A stretch of DNA of 64,000 nt from Alphaproteobacteria bacterium (GCA_017302575.1 JAFLDD010000001.1:393988-457987); one strand, 5' to 3'; shown: positions 37,736-46,670, counted from the first letter of the stretch. Notes: generated by a model not told the origin, from the sequence alone. Made by a program: numbers and translations.

Positions 37736-38905
37736 ATGGAAGATGAAGAAGTAGAAACAACGAGTGTGTCTTCGACCGAAGCAAGGATTTGGGTAGAGAC
37801 GCTTGCTGCATTGGTAGGAGATGACCCATCAGCTACGGCTGATCGTCTTGTGCCAGAAGGTGGCGATTTACCTAACATTGCTGCTGTCCTAAGTTATGCA
37901 AGTGAGCATCGCAGCGTAATTGCGCAGCGCCTTCGTCCAGAGAATATTGGCCAGTTATCGGCCACACAACGTGCAGCGTTAGAGCGCTTTCTTGAGTATC
38001 TCGAGTACGTAGAGGATTTAAGTGCTGAACAAGCCGTTCGTGATGAACAATTGCGCCGCGCATTGACTGAGTACAATGAAGACTTTGATGGCGACCCTGT
38101 TGGCAATTTTATACAAGAATTTATCTTGTTTTTTGCGCGGCTTTTTGGATTGGAAGATAAAGCAAGAGGCTTGTTTGATGTTGCTGAACCAGCACCAGAA
38201 TCTGCGCCATTTACTCCAGCCCCAAGATTTGACGCGACGGCCATTTTAGGAGAGCAAAATAGCATTCCTCGCGGAGGTGTTGATGGTCACTATCGCCTCA
38301 TGACTGTTGCTCGCAATTCTGGGGCAGGCATATTATCGGCCGAGATGGTGCTTGTTGCGCCAGATGGAAGTGTTGCTGCACGTTATGATATGCGTAGCGG
38401 TGGTGCTGGTAGAGGATCATTGCCTGGATTAGACGATGTTGATGCGTCTCGCGCGGACAGTCCGGTGACCGCTGAATACAGAATCAACTGGAATGATGTT
38501 CGCATCAATCGCCGTGAGCGCGCAATGCGCTATAGTGACGGAACCCTTGGATATTCGTTTACGCTTGAAAATTCTTCAAATATTGCCGCTATTGGCGGCG
38601 CTGGCAGGAATTACTTCAGAATTCATCCTCAAGGCACAGGCGGTGCTGGAACTGCTGGATGCCTTGAATTTTCTGATGATGCGGCAGCACGCCATTTCTA
38701 TCAAATGATGATGTCTCTACCAGAAAATCAACGTCCTCAAAGTTTAGAAGTGCTAAATGCGCGCAATCTTGAACCAGCAACTAGCCGTATGGCATTTGCT
38801 CAGGTAGATGGCATTGACGATATTGGTGGCCCTAATCTTTCTTCTTTGACAGCTGCTGCTGCAAGCTTGGTTAGAACTTTGAGTCCTATCTCTGCTTTGG
38901 GCTAA
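37736..38905 (+). CDS. Putative L,D-transpeptidase-like (YkuD/Tlde1-type) protein
   Basis: The first 150 residues of this 389-residue protein are acidic and helical, with an amphipathic segment FIQEFILFFARLFGLE. A P/A linker follows (about 151-165). The last 210 residues hold a beta-rich domain: HYRLMTVARNSG, LGYSFTLENS, then RIHPQGTGGAGTAGCLEFSD with His297 and Cys309. H-(x)n-G-T-x-G-C is the pattern of YkuD-like L,D-transpeptidases and of related phage and effector enzymes, which use the Cys as nucleophile on peptidoglycan peptides. No signal peptide is seen, so export, if any, would need another route. AGA arginine codons are more frequent than in neighbours. A Pho box lies upstream. The enzyme call is by motif only. 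Confidence 0.55.
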   Translation: MEDEEVETTSVSSTEARIWVETLAALVGDDPSATADRLVPEGGDLPNIAAVLSYASEHRSVIAQRLRPENIGQLSATQRAALERFLEYLEYVEDLSAEQAVRDEQLRRALTEYNEDFDGDPVGNFIQEFILFFARLFGLEDKARGLFDVAEPAPESAPFTPAPRFDATAILGEQNSIPRGGVDGHYRLMTVARNSGAGILSAEMVLVAPDGSVAARYDMRSGGAGRGSLPGLDDVDASRADSPVTAEYRINWNDVRINRRERAMRYSDGTLGYSFTLENSSNIAAIGGAGRNYFRIHPQGTGGAGTAGCLEFSDDAAARHFYQMMMSLPENQRPQSLEVLNARNLEPATSRMAFAQVDGIDDIGGPNLSSLTAAAASLVRTLSPISALG

Positions 38906-38964
38906 TCCCCCCTTGTTCCCAACGATTTTTGCGCTATGGTATTGGCCTTCATAAAGGAAACGCC

Positions 38965-40284
38965 ATGATACCACGCTATTCACGCCCTGAGATGGTCGCT
39001 ATTTGGGACCCTTCTACGAAATTTCAAATCTGGTTCGATATTGAAGCCCATGCGGCGGATGCAATGGCCGAGCTGGGTGTGATTCCCAAAGCGGCTGCTA
39101 AAAAAATCTGGGCGAAAGCACCCAAGAAATATGATGCGAAAGCAATTGCGCGTATTGATGCGATTGAAGCCGTCACCAAGCACGACGTGATTGCATTCCT
39201 CACCTATGTTTCCGAACAAGTGGGCGAGGAGGCGCGTTTCCTGCACCAAGGTATGACGAGCTCCGATGTGCTTGATACCTGCTTCTCTGTTCAACTGACA
39301 CGCGCGAGTGATGTGCTGCTTGCGGGATTGGATAGAGTGTTGGCCGCACTTAAAAAGCGTGCGTATGAAACCAAGAACCTTCCCGCAATGGGGCGTAGCC
39401 ACGGCATTCATGCCGAGCCTGTGACCATGGGGCTAAAATTTGCACGCTTCTATGCAGAGTTTGAGCGTAATAAAAAGCGCCTTCTTGCGGCGCGTGATGA
39501 AGTCGCTGTGTGTGCAATTTCTGGCGCGGTGGGCACTTTCGCTAACATCAACCCTAAGGTGGAAGCGCATGTGGCGAAAAAGCTTGGATTGAAGGTGGAG
39601 CCAATTTCAACGCAGGTGATTCCGCGTGATCGCTATGCTGCTTACTTTGCTACGCTTGGCGTTATTGCGTCCTCGATTGAGAATATTGCCACTGAAGTGC
39701 GCCACTTGCAGCGCACTGAGGTGCTGGAGGCTGAAGAGTTCTTCAGCAAAGGCCAAAAGGGTTCGTCGGCCATGCCGCACAAACGCAACCCTGTGCTCTC
39801 GGAAAACCTCTGCGGTCTCGCGCGCATCGTGCGTATGTCCGTCATTCCCGCGATGGAGAATGTCGCGCTGTGGCATGAGCGTGATATTTCGCATTCGTCG
39901 GTGGAGCGTATGATCGGGCCCGATGCGACCGTGACGTTGGATTTTGCGTTACATCGCCTTGCAGGTCTTGTGGAAAACTTAGTGGTTTATTCTGAACGTC
40001 TATCCAAGAATCTTAATCAAATGGGCGGATTGGTTTTCTCTCAACGCGTTCTACTTGCGCTTACCCAAAAGGGTGTTAGTCGCGAAAATTCCTATACGCT
40101 TGTTCAGCGTAATGCCATGAAGGTATGGGAGCATGGGAAGGATTTTCTGACCGAGCTCAATGCCGATAAGGACGTGCGCAAGGCGCTTTCTGCTAAAGAT
40201 CTCGAATCGCTATTCGATATTAAATATCACACTAAACACGTGGACGAAATTTTTTCACGGGTGTTTGGCCGAGCGAAGCGTTGA
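38965..40284 (+). CDS. purB: Adenylosuccinate lyase
   Basis: This 439-residue purine enzyme of the fumarase/aspartase superfamily starts MIPRYSRPEMVAIWDPSTKF, with AAAGGA before the ATG. It shows HDVIAFLTYVSEQVGEEARF, HQGMTSSDVLDTC, GRSHGIHAEPVTMGLKFA and the signature KGSSAMPHKRNPVLSEN. The in-frame upstream start (38929) adds no family sequence. Its last 53 bases overlap the convergent VUT-family gene, an unusually long overlap. Confidence 0.96.
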   Translation: MIPRYSRPEMVAIWDPSTKFQIWFDIEAHAADAMAELGVIPKAAAKKIWAKAPKKYDAKAIARIDAIEAVTKHDVIAFLTYVSEQVGEEARFLHQGMTSSDVLDTCFSVQLTRASDVLLAGLDRVLAALKKRAYETKNLPAMGRSHGIHAEPVTMGLKFARFYAEFERNKKRLLAARDEVAVCAISGAVGTFANINPKVEAHVAKKLGLKVEPISTQVIPRDRYAAYFATLGVIASSIENIATEVRHLQRTEVLEAEEFFSKGQKGSSAMPHKRNPVLSENLCGLARIVRMSVIPAMENVALWHERDISHSSVERMIGPDATVTLDFALHRLAGLVENLVVYSERLSKNLNQMGGLVFSQRVLLALTQKGVSRENSYTLVQRNAMKVWEHGKDFLTELNADKDVRKALSAKDLESLFDIKYHTKHVDEIFSRVFGRAKR

Positions 40285-40819
40285 TCACGGCTTCTTTCTT
40301 TTCGTTATAGCGAACGATTCGATACACGATGTAGGCACCAAACATTTTGCTGGCGATGGATGTCAGCATAGTGCTGTAGCTGAAGATGCCGGGCACCACC
40401 ATATTTGCGCCCATTAGGAATACAGCCGTATCAACGGGTGCGGAAACCGCGCTGGAAATCAGTACGCGTGTGGAAAATTTACGCTTGGTGAAATTATACA
40501 CGCACCAGTCAACAAACTCACTGATAGCGAAGGCGAGGCCGCTATAAATGGCGATTTCAGGGCCTGCCATTTTGTAAGAGATAATCACGCCGATGATGAG
40601 TGGTATGAATACCAAATTGCCGATATCGCGTTGCACGAAGTCGCGGAATACTAATACCAAGCCCGTCACTACCGCGAATGGCGCCCATTGCCCGCCATCA
40701 GGCATGGGGATGGTTGGGACATGCGCAAACGACCAGTTGACGATAGGGATAATCGCCACGTACACATAGGCCCAAGGCGAGCGCAGTATTTTTTTGAGGG
40801 TGCGTAAAATGACGTTCAT
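40232..40819 (-). CDS. VUT-family membrane transporter (queuosine-precursor type)
   Basis: This 195-residue protein has about five to six hydrophobic helices and belongs to the VUT/YhhQ family (PF02592): AIYSGLAFAISEFVDWCVYN, then RVLISSAVSAPVDTAVFLMG with the family's conserved aspartate. YhhQ imports queuosine precursors. This cell also makes preQ0/preQ1 through queE, queC and queF about 16 kb away, so salvage would be an addition. The start MNVILRTLKK was chosen because the upstream 60 codons are not family sequence and overlap the HIT gene. The VUT family is diverse, so the substrate is inferred. Confidence 0.75.
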   Translation of the reverse strand: MNVILRTLKKILRSPWAYVYVAIIPIVNWSFAHVPTIPMPDGGQWAPFAVVTGLVLVFRDFVQRDIGNLVFIPLIIGVIISYKMAGPEIAIYSGLAFAISEFVDWCVYNFTKRKFSTRVLISSAVSAPVDTAVFLMGANMVVPGIFSYSTMLTSIASKMFGAYIVYRIVRYNEKKEAVINASLGQTPVKKFRPRV

Positions 40820-41225
40820 ATTGGACCGCAGGCTAGAATCAGATTCATTACGTGTCACGCAACTTTCGCTTTGTGAGGTGCGTTTGATGAACAACAAAAT
40901 GTTTCCGTGGCTTTTACTCATCCCTAAACGGGAAAATGTAAGTGAATGGATTGATTTAAGCCGCGAGGACCAGCACCAGCTTTCCGATGAGATCGCCATT
41001 GTCTCGCACCTATTTCAGGCTTTGGTGACGCCCGATAAGCTTAATATTGCGGCGCTTGGTAACCAAGTTCCGCAGCTTCATGTGCACCTTATTGCCCGCT
41101 ATAAGGGCGACAAAGCATGGCCAAACCCTGTGTGGGGGGCAGCTAGTGAGCCTTACAGCGAGGAAGAATCGCGCCGTTTTATCTATGATCTAAAAACCGC
41201 TATCGACAGTGTTCAGGCGGCTTGA
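40809..41225 (+). CDS. HIT-domain nucleotide-binding protein
   Basis: This 138-residue histidine-triad protein has the beta-rich N-terminus (SLCEVRLMNNKMFPWLLLIP) and the active-site motif QLHVHLIAR, a variant of HxHxHxx. HIT proteins hydrolyse or transfer nucleotidyl groups. The W/P pattern downstream (WPNPVWG) matches the short proteobacterial HIT subgroup. Its ATG overlaps the ATG of the divergent VUT gene by 11 bases, so the two promoters must each lie inside the other gene. Confidence 0.85.
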   Translation: MTFILDRRLESDSLRVTQLSLCEVRLMNNKMFPWLLLIPKRENVSEWIDLSREDQHQLSDEIAIVSHLFQALVTPDKLNIAALGNQVPQLHVHLIARYKGDKAWPNPVWGAASEPYSEEESRRFIYDLKTAIDSVQAA

Positions 41226-41268
41226 CAGCCGAAAAGAAATGGTTAGTGTCGCGCCCTCACGTGAGTGT

Positions 41269-41343
41269 GGCTCGGTAGCTCAGTGGTAGAGCAGGGGAAT
41301 CATAATCCCTTGGTCGGGTGTTCAAATCACCCTCGAGCCACCA
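41269..41343 (+). tRNA. tRNA-Met (CAU), elongator type
   Basis: It folds as a full cloverleaf: acceptor GGCTCGG/TCGAGCC (one G-T pair), D arm GCTC...GAGC, anticodon arm GGGGA/TCCCT with loop ATCATAA (anticodon CAT), T arm GGGTG/CACCC with TTCAAAT, and encoded CCA end at 41341-41343. The loop ATCATAA matches alphaproteobacterial elongator tRNA-Met; a tRNA-Ile2 with lysidine is less likely. Confidence 0.93.
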
Positions 41344-41397
41344 ACATTGCATCCTCCCCGATTTTATCTATATTGCCTCCAGCACAGGAGAGGCTTC

Positions 41398-42177
41398 ATG
41401 ACAAACAAAACAGCTATCGTTACGGGTTCCACGTCTGGCATTGGTTTGGGCATTGCCCATGCGCTTGCAGGTGCTGGCTATAATATCGTGTTCAATGGTT
41501 TCGGCGATAAAGCAGAAATCACCAAGTTGGTGCAGGACACCGCAACGAAGTATGGCGTGAAGACCGATTATTCTGCCGCAGATATGAGTAAGCCTGCAGA
41601 GATTGCGGCTATGGTAACGGACGCTGAAAAGAAATTCGGTTCAGTGGATGTGCTGGTCAATAATGCGGGCATTCAGCATACCGCGCCTGTTGAGGAATTC
41701 CCCACCGAGAAGTGGGATGCCATTATCGCCATTAATTTGAGTGCAGCATTTCATGCAACCAAGGCGGCGCTGCCGGGCATGAAGGCGCGCAAATGGGGTC
41801 GAATCATCAACATCGCCTCGGCGCATGGATTGGTGGCTTCAGCGAATAAAGCGGCGTATGTCGCGGCAAAGCACGGGATTGTTGGCCTCACCAAAGTCGT
41901 GGCGCTTGAGAACGCACAGATCGGCATTACTTGCAACGCGATTTGCCCTGGTTGGGTGCTCACGCCACTCGTGCAAAAGCAAATCGAAGATAAAGCGAAA
42001 GCTAATAACTGCACGATTGAGAAAGCAACAGAAGAGCTTCTGGAAGCAAAAGAGCCAAGCATGAAGTTCTCAACACCTGAACAATTGGGTGCGCTTGCAG
42101 TATTCCTTTGCTCGGAAGGCGCGGCGAATATGACGGGAACTTCACTTAGCCACGATGGTGGTTGGACGGCGCAATAA
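41398..42177 (+). CDS. bdhA: D-3-hydroxybutyrate dehydrogenase
   Basis: This 259-residue short-chain dehydrogenase has the NAD site IVTGSTSGIGLGIA, NNAGIQ and the catalytic Ser/Tyr/Lys in NIASAHG and AAYVAAKHG. The segments IQHTAPVEEFPTEKWDAIIA and CPGWVLTPLVQKQIEDKA are typical of 3-hydroxybutyrate dehydrogenase, which oxidises 3-hydroxybutyrate from polyhydroxybutyrate. It is immediately followed (TAATG overlap) by a patatin-like gene, a pairing common in alphaproteobacteria. Start chosen at MTNKTAIVTG. Confidence 0.9.
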   Translation: MTNKTAIVTGSTSGIGLGIAHALAGAGYNIVFNGFGDKAEITKLVQDTATKYGVKTDYSAADMSKPAEIAAMVTDAEKKFGSVDVLVNNAGIQHTAPVEEFPTEKWDAIIAINLSAAFHATKAALPGMKARKWGRIINIASAHGLVASANKAAYVAAKHGIVGLTKVVALENAQIGITCNAICPGWVLTPLVQKQIEDKAKANNCTIEKATEELLEAKEPSMKFSTPEQLGALAVFLCSEGAANMTGTSLSHDGGWTAQ

Positions 42178-43265
42178 TGGTCGCTAAGCCAAAATCTAAA
42201 CCCAAAAAAATAAACCTCGCACTGCAAGGTGGTGGCGCTCATGGCGCTTATACATGGGGCGTGCTTGATAGGCTGCTCGATGAAAAGGACATTGTGTTTG
42301 AGGGTATCAGTGGCACGTCGGCGGGCGCAATGAATGCGGTGATATTGGCGGATGGTTATTCTAAAGGTGGCCGCAAAAAAGCCAAAGAGCAGCTTCGTGA
42401 TTTTTGGCAAGAAGTGAGCCATTGTAGCGGTGTATTCAGTCCCATTCAAAAGTTTGACACTGAGCAAGCCAAGCAATTTAACTTCGGCTGGAATTTCGCG
42501 GCAAGTTGGCTGGATGCGGTTTCACGGACCTTCTCGCCTTATGAGTTAAACCCGATGAATGTGAACCCTCTGCGCGATATTTTAGAGCGCATGGTGGATT
42601 GGGACAGATTACATCGCGATGGCGGCATCCACCTTTTTGTTACGGCAACCAATGTGCAGCTTGGCCAACCGCGAGTGTTCTCGTGCGAAGAAATAACGCT
42701 GGATGTATTGTTGGCGTCTGCGTGTATTCCGTTCCTGTTTCAGGCGGTGGAAATTGAGGGTGAGCCTTATTGGGATGGTGGCTATATGGGCAATCCATCC
42801 ATTTGGCCGCTCATTTATAAAACGCATTGCGATGATATTTTGCTTGTGCAAATCAATCCGCTCGAGCGGGCTGGAACGCCGATGCGCTCGATGGAAATCA
42901 TCGATAGGCTGAATGAAATCAGCTTTAATTCGAGCCTTGTTTCTGAAATGCGCGCGATCAATTTCGTGAAAAAGCTCATCGACAAGGGCAAGCTGGATGA
43001 CAGGGAATATAAAAACATCCGCATGCACATGATTTTCTCGCCAGATGCCATGCATGGTATGACGGCTAGCACCAAGCTGACGGCGAATTGGGAGTTTTTC
43101 CAATTCCTGCATGGTGTGGGCTATGAGTTGGCGGATCAATGGTTGAAAGAAAACAAAGCTGCAATTGGGAAAAAGGCGACGCTGGATATTGATAAGGTGT
43201 TCCTTGCCAAAAAACACCACCCTAAAACGTCGCGTGAGCGCGCTAAATCAGCCCAAAGCTCTTAA
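42177..43265 (+). CDS. Patatin-like phospholipase
   Basis: This 362-residue serine hydrolase has the oxyanion region NLALQGGGAHGAYTWGVLDR, the nucleophile elbow GISGTSAGAMNAV (G-x-S-x-G) and the catalytic aspartate in YWDGGYMGNPS. No signal peptide is seen, so it is probably cytoplasmic. The ATG overlaps the bdhA stop, and co-occurrence with bdhA suggests a role linked to polyhydroxybutyrate granules or membrane lipid turnover; this is inference. It overlaps convergent radC by 23 bases. Confidence 0.9.
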   Translation: MVAKPKSKPKKINLALQGGGAHGAYTWGVLDRLLDEKDIVFEGISGTSAGAMNAVILADGYSKGGRKKAKEQLRDFWQEVSHCSGVFSPIQKFDTEQAKQFNFGWNFAASWLDAVSRTFSPYELNPMNVNPLRDILERMVDWDRLHRDGGIHLFVTATNVQLGQPRVFSCEEITLDVLLASACIPFLFQAVEIEGEPYWDGGYMGNPSIWPLIYKTHCDDILLVQINPLERAGTPMRSMEIIDRLNEISFNSSLVSEMRAINFVKKLIDKGKLDDREYKNIRMHMIFSPDAMHGMTASTKLTANWEFFQFLHGVGYELADQWLKENKAAIGKKATLDIDKVFLAKKHHPKTSRERAKSAQSS

Positions 43266-43923
43266 ACGAATAGTGGCCGTTTTCGGTGATGATGACATGG
43301 TCATGCACCTCGATACCTACAGTTTTTGCAGCCTCAACAATCTTTTTGGTCATATCGATATCGGCTTTGGAGGGGCTTGGGTCGCCGCTTGGGTGATTAT
43401 GCAGCAGGATAATAGCAGAAGCATGTAATTCCAAAGCGCGTTTGATAATTTCGCGCGGATAAACGGGCGTATGATTCACGGTGCCTTCCTGCATAACCTC
43501 ATCCGCAATGAGTGCGTGGCGGTTGTTTAGGAACAAGACGCGGAACTGTTCGATCTTCTCTTTGCCCATGCTGAGGCGGCAATAATCCATCAGCGCGGTC
43601 CAGCTTTGGATGATGGGTTTATCCTCGATACTGGACTTAAGTAGTCGCGCAGATGCCACACGTATGGTTTTAAGCGAGCTAATGACCGCGTCGCCCACCT
43701 CATCAACCTTGCGTAGCTCGGCTTCTGAGGCGTAGATTAACTTATCAAAGGTGCCGAAAATCTTTAACAGGCGCTTGGCGAGGGGTTTAACGTCACCTCG
43801 CGGCTTGGCAGCGAACAAAATTAGTTCTAATAATTCATAGTCTGGGAGATCATCGCCCGATGCTAATAGAAACCGTTCACGCAGCCTCTGGCGATGGCCA
43901 AGATAATGTTGCTCTTCTGTCAT
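43243..43923 (-). CDS. radC: RadC-family JAMM protein
   Basis: This 226-residue protein has an N-terminal helix-hairpin-helix-like part (LPDYELLELILFAAKPRGDV) and a C-terminal JAB1/MPN/Mov34 metallo-domain with IILLHNHPSGDPSPSKAD (H-x-H-x10-D zinc motif). The family's biochemical role is unsettled despite its name. I start it at MTEEQHYLGHRQRLRERF, where homology begins; the long open frame upstream runs into the divergent pentapeptide gene. Confidence 0.9.
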   Translation of the reverse strand: MTEEQHYLGHRQRLRERFLLASGDDLPDYELLELILFAAKPRGDVKPLAKRLLKIFGTFDKLIYASEAELRKVDEVGDAVISSLKTIRVASARLLKSSIEDKPIIQSWTALMDYCRLSMGKEKIEQFRVLFLNNRHALIADEVMQEGTVNHTPVYPREIIKRALELHASAIILLHNHPSGDPSPSKADIDMTKKIVEAAKTVGIEVHDHVIITENGHYSFKSFGLI

Positions 43924-43973
43924 ACGAGGAGTTTGTTCCGCAATCTGTTTTGAGGCACGATAAAAAGAAACGC

Positions 43974-45047
43974 ATGGGAATGCAACTACAGGTAATTGTC
44001 GAGCAGCATTTATTATGGCTCGAGTCAGACGGCGTGGAAGGCAAGCGTGCCAATTTCCGTGGCGTTGACTTGTCGGGTGAAGAATTCCCTGCAGTTCAAT
44101 TGTCGCAAGCGTCATTCCGCAACGCGATACTGGATGGTGCATGCTTCAACGGCACCTTGCTTGAGGACGCGGATTTCTCTGAAGCGCGATGCCATGACAC
44201 GGTATTTGAAAGCTGCATTATGTTGCGTGCGTTGTTTTCGCGCGCCGACTTGGTTGGCACGCGTTTTCTGGCCTGCCATTTGGAGAAGGTAAATTTTCTT
44301 CAAGCAAAAGCACCAACCATTCGTTTCCATGACTGCCATATGATGGCGGCGAATTTCCGTGAAGCTGTGCTGAATGGTGCTGAAATAGCACGTTCACAGA
44401 TGCAGGAAGTGGCCTTGCGAGCGGTGGCAATGCACCAAGCGCGCGTAAAAGAAACGTCGCTTGAGAATGCGGATTGCCGTGAAGCAGACTTTAACGGCAG
44501 CACATTTCACAGCGTTGTGTGGCAGGGTGCTAGCTGTAAGAACGCCAAGTTTGATGGCGTGCTGCTCGAAAACAGCGATTTGACTGCTGCCGAGGATTTG
44601 GCACCAAGCGCGCTTGGGCACACTGAGAAGACCGTTAAGTCGCAACTGGACGAACAAAAGAAAGAGCTGCAACGCGAGGCAGTGCGCCTTGATGCGCTTC
44701 GCACTGAATTGCGCGCAGAGCGCAAAAATCTGGATGCAGTATGGCAAAGCCTGAATACTGAAAAAGCGCAATGGGGCAATACGGGTACGGATATTACCAA
44801 ATATGCGGCACGCCTGCGTGCGATTTCGGCGGGTTGGTTCATGGTAACTGCAGGCCTTGCGACATTGGTTGCTTATCAGGTGAGCCGCTTGGGTTGGGGT
44901 AGCCTTAACATGGTCGAGATAGGCTTGGTGCTTGGCCTTTCGGCGGTGGTGCTTGGTTTGCATATTAAAGCGGCCATTACTTCTTATCAGGCTTCCGAGC
45001 GTTTGCGTGCTTTGTTAGACTCTGACGAAGCGTCTGAGGCTGAATAG
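43974..45047 (+). CDS. Pentapeptide-repeat membrane protein
   Basis: This protein is 357 residues from MGMQLQVIVE. Residues about 20-215 are pentapeptide repeats (A(D/N)LxX pattern: ANFRGVDLSGEEF, ASFRNAILDGACFNG, ADFSEARC and so on) that should form a right-handed quadrilateral beta-helix. A coiled coil follows (about 220-275, EQKKELQREAVRLDALRTEL), then two membrane helices (GWFMVTAGLATLVAYQV and MVEIGLVLGLSAVVLGLHI) and a short cytosolic tail. The layout suggests a membrane-anchored scaffold. The exact start is uncertain: ATG at 43974 or 43980, with no strong ribosome-binding site. Confidence 0.75.
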   Translation: MGMQLQVIVEQHLLWLESDGVEGKRANFRGVDLSGEEFPAVQLSQASFRNAILDGACFNGTLLEDADFSEARCHDTVFESCIMLRALFSRADLVGTRFLACHLEKVNFLQAKAPTIRFHDCHMMAANFREAVLNGAEIARSQMQEVALRAVAMHQARVKETSLENADCREADFNGSTFHSVVWQGASCKNAKFDGVLLENSDLTAAEDLAPSALGHTEKTVKSQLDEQKKELQREAVRLDALRTELRAERKNLDAVWQSLNTEKAQWGNTGTDITKYAARLRAISAGWFMVTAGLATLVAYQVSRLGWGSLNMVEIGLVLGLSAVVLGLHIKAAITSYQASERLRALLDSDEASEAE

Positions 45048-45110
45048 TTGCAAATCGGCTTTATTCCCTTATATTTCCCAGCAATATTAAAAAACAACTA
45101 AGGAACAATT

Positions 45111-45659
45111 ATGCATTTTGACTCTGTATGTGTGTTTTGCGGTGCGCAGCGTGCGGTCGCGACGGAACATTTGGAATTAGCGAATCGCTTTGGCGCGAAT
45201 CTCGCAAAGAATAATCGTAAGCTTGTTTATGGTGGCGGCGATTGCGGCCTCATGGGTGAAGTTGCTAACGGCGCATTAAATGGCAAGGGTTATGTGATTG
45301 GCGTTTTCCCACGTCACCTGAATCGCATTGAAGTGGAGCATAAAGGCTTAAGCCGCATGTTCCTCGTGGATTCTATGCACGAGCGCAAATTCATTATGTA
45401 TCAAAACTCGGACGTGTTCGTGATTCTGCCAGGCGGTTTCGGCACGCTCGATGAAATGTTTGAAGTGATCACATGGCGCCAAATTGAACTGCACACCAAG
45501 CCAGTCATTATCTTTAACCATAATGGCTATTGGACCAAGTTGATTGAGTTGATGGAGCACATCATCAACGAGAAGTTTGCTAAGCCTAATACACGTGACT
45601 TCTTCCAAGTGGTGAATACAGAAGCAGAGCTCTACGATCTGCTGGGTATGAAGGTATAA
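45111..45659 (+). CDS. LOG-family nucleoside 5'-monophosphate phosphoribohydrolase
   Basis: This 182-residue lysine-decarboxylase-like Rossmann protein begins FDSVCVFCGAQRA and has LVYGGGDCGLMGEVANGAL, HERKFIMYQNSDVFVILPGG and the signature PGGFGTLDEMFEVITWRQIE. This motif (PGGxGTxxE) marks LOG/YgdH proteins, which cleave cytokinin-like or other nucleoside monophosphates. Bacterial members are often annotated as lysine decarboxylases in error. AAGGA lies before the ATG. Confidence 0.9.
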   Translation: MHFDSVCVFCGAQRAVATEHLELANRFGANLAKNNRKLVYGGGDCGLMGEVANGALNGKGYVIGVFPRHLNRIEVEHKGLSRMFLVDSMHERKFIMYQNSDVFVILPGGFGTLDEMFEVITWRQIELHTKPVIIFNHNGYWTKLIELMEHIINEKFAKPNTRDFFQVVNTEAELYDLLGMKV

Positions 45660-45678
45660 TCCATACGGGGTCATCATT

Positions 45679-46656
45679 ATGACAGCAGCATTCTCAGTCC
45701 TCCGCCAGCCAATAACAGGGCATGTATTGCGTGAGGAAGGTGAAGCGCTGATAGCTCCAGATGGAACTTCTTATCCCATTAAAAATGGTATTCCGCGCTT
45801 CGTAGATGCCGAAAACTACGCAGATGATTTTGGTTGGCAGTGGAATAAATTTCGTCAAACGCAGCTTGATTCTTATACGGGCCTCAGCATTAGCCGTGAT
45901 CGCTTAACACGCCATTTATGCGGGCACTTGGATAAGCTTCAGGGCAAGCGTGTGCTTGAGGCAGGCTCAGGGGCAGGGCGCTTTTCAGAGATATTGATTG
46001 AGGCGGGCGCGCAGCTTTGCTCTTTCGATTTAAGTAATGCTGTTGAGGCGAATGCTAAAAACAATCCGCCGTCTGATCGCTTTGTATTAGCGCAGGGCGA
46101 CATCATGAAAATCCCCTTCGAACGTGCGAGTTTCGATTACGTGATTTGTATTGGCGTGGTTCAACATACGCCTGATCCTGAAGCGACCATCAAGAGCCTG
46201 TATGAAATGGTGAAGCCTGGCGGCTATTTAGTGATTGATCATTACATCGCGAATTGGCGATGGATAGTGCCACCACCAATTGGCTATGCAGTGAGAGTTT
46301 ATCGTAAATATGTTCTCGCATTGCCGAGAGCTAAGCGTTTTGATGCGGTCAAAAAGATCGTTGATTTCTGGTTTCCGATTCACTGGAAATTTAAAGATTC
46401 GCGCATCATGCGCAGTATTTTGCCGCGCTTTTCACCCACTGCCTTTTATTACCATATGCTCAATTTGCGTAATCAGCAGGAGTATTATGACTGGGCATTA
46501 CTTGATACCCATGATGCTCTAACGGATTATTATAAGCATCTGCGCACGGGCCCGCAGATCGAGCAGACTCTGCGAGGCATGGGGGCCGAAGAAGTGGCGA
46601 TAACCCTTGCTGGCAATGGCGTTGAGGCTTTTTGCCGCAAGCCGATTAGCGGCTAG
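45679..46656 (+). CDS. SAM-dependent class I methyltransferase with Trm112-like N-terminus
   Basis: In this 325-residue protein, residues about 1-45 (LRQPITGHVLREEGEALI, then YPIKNGIPRFV) resemble a Trm112-like zinc-ribbon region, here without cysteines. Residues about 85-200 are the methyltransferase fold: VLEAGSGAGRFSEILIEAG (SAM motif I), FVLAQGDIMKIPF, and ICIGVVQHTPDPEATIKSLY with VKPGGYLVID. The last part is basic and aromatic. Substrate is unknown; related genes occur in polysaccharide clusters, but no such cluster is seen here. It is 19 bases after the LOG gene. Confidence 0.82.
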   Translation: MTAAFSVLRQPITGHVLREEGEALIAPDGTSYPIKNGIPRFVDAENYADDFGWQWNKFRQTQLDSYTGLSISRDRLTRHLCGHLDKLQGKRVLEAGSGAGRFSEILIEAGAQLCSFDLSNAVEANAKNNPPSDRFVLAQGDIMKIPFERASFDYVICIGVVQHTPDPEATIKSLYEMVKPGGYLVIDHYIANWRWIVPPPIGYAVRVYRKYVLALPRAKRFDAVKKIVDFWFPIHWKFKDSRIMRSILPRFSPTAFYYHMLNLRNQQEYYDWALLDTHDALTDYYKHLRTGPQIEQTLRGMGAEEVAITLAGNGVEAFCRKPISG

Positions 46657-46670
46657 ATTGATAGAGAATC

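Noticed and set aside
38947..38964. Seventh 11-bp repeat before purB (CTTCATAAAG)
   Set aside because: Only one half-site is present; the position 11 bases upstream does not match.
43924..44142. Extended N-terminus of RadC
   Set aside because: The 73 extra residues have no RadC homology and overlap the divergent pentapeptide gene.
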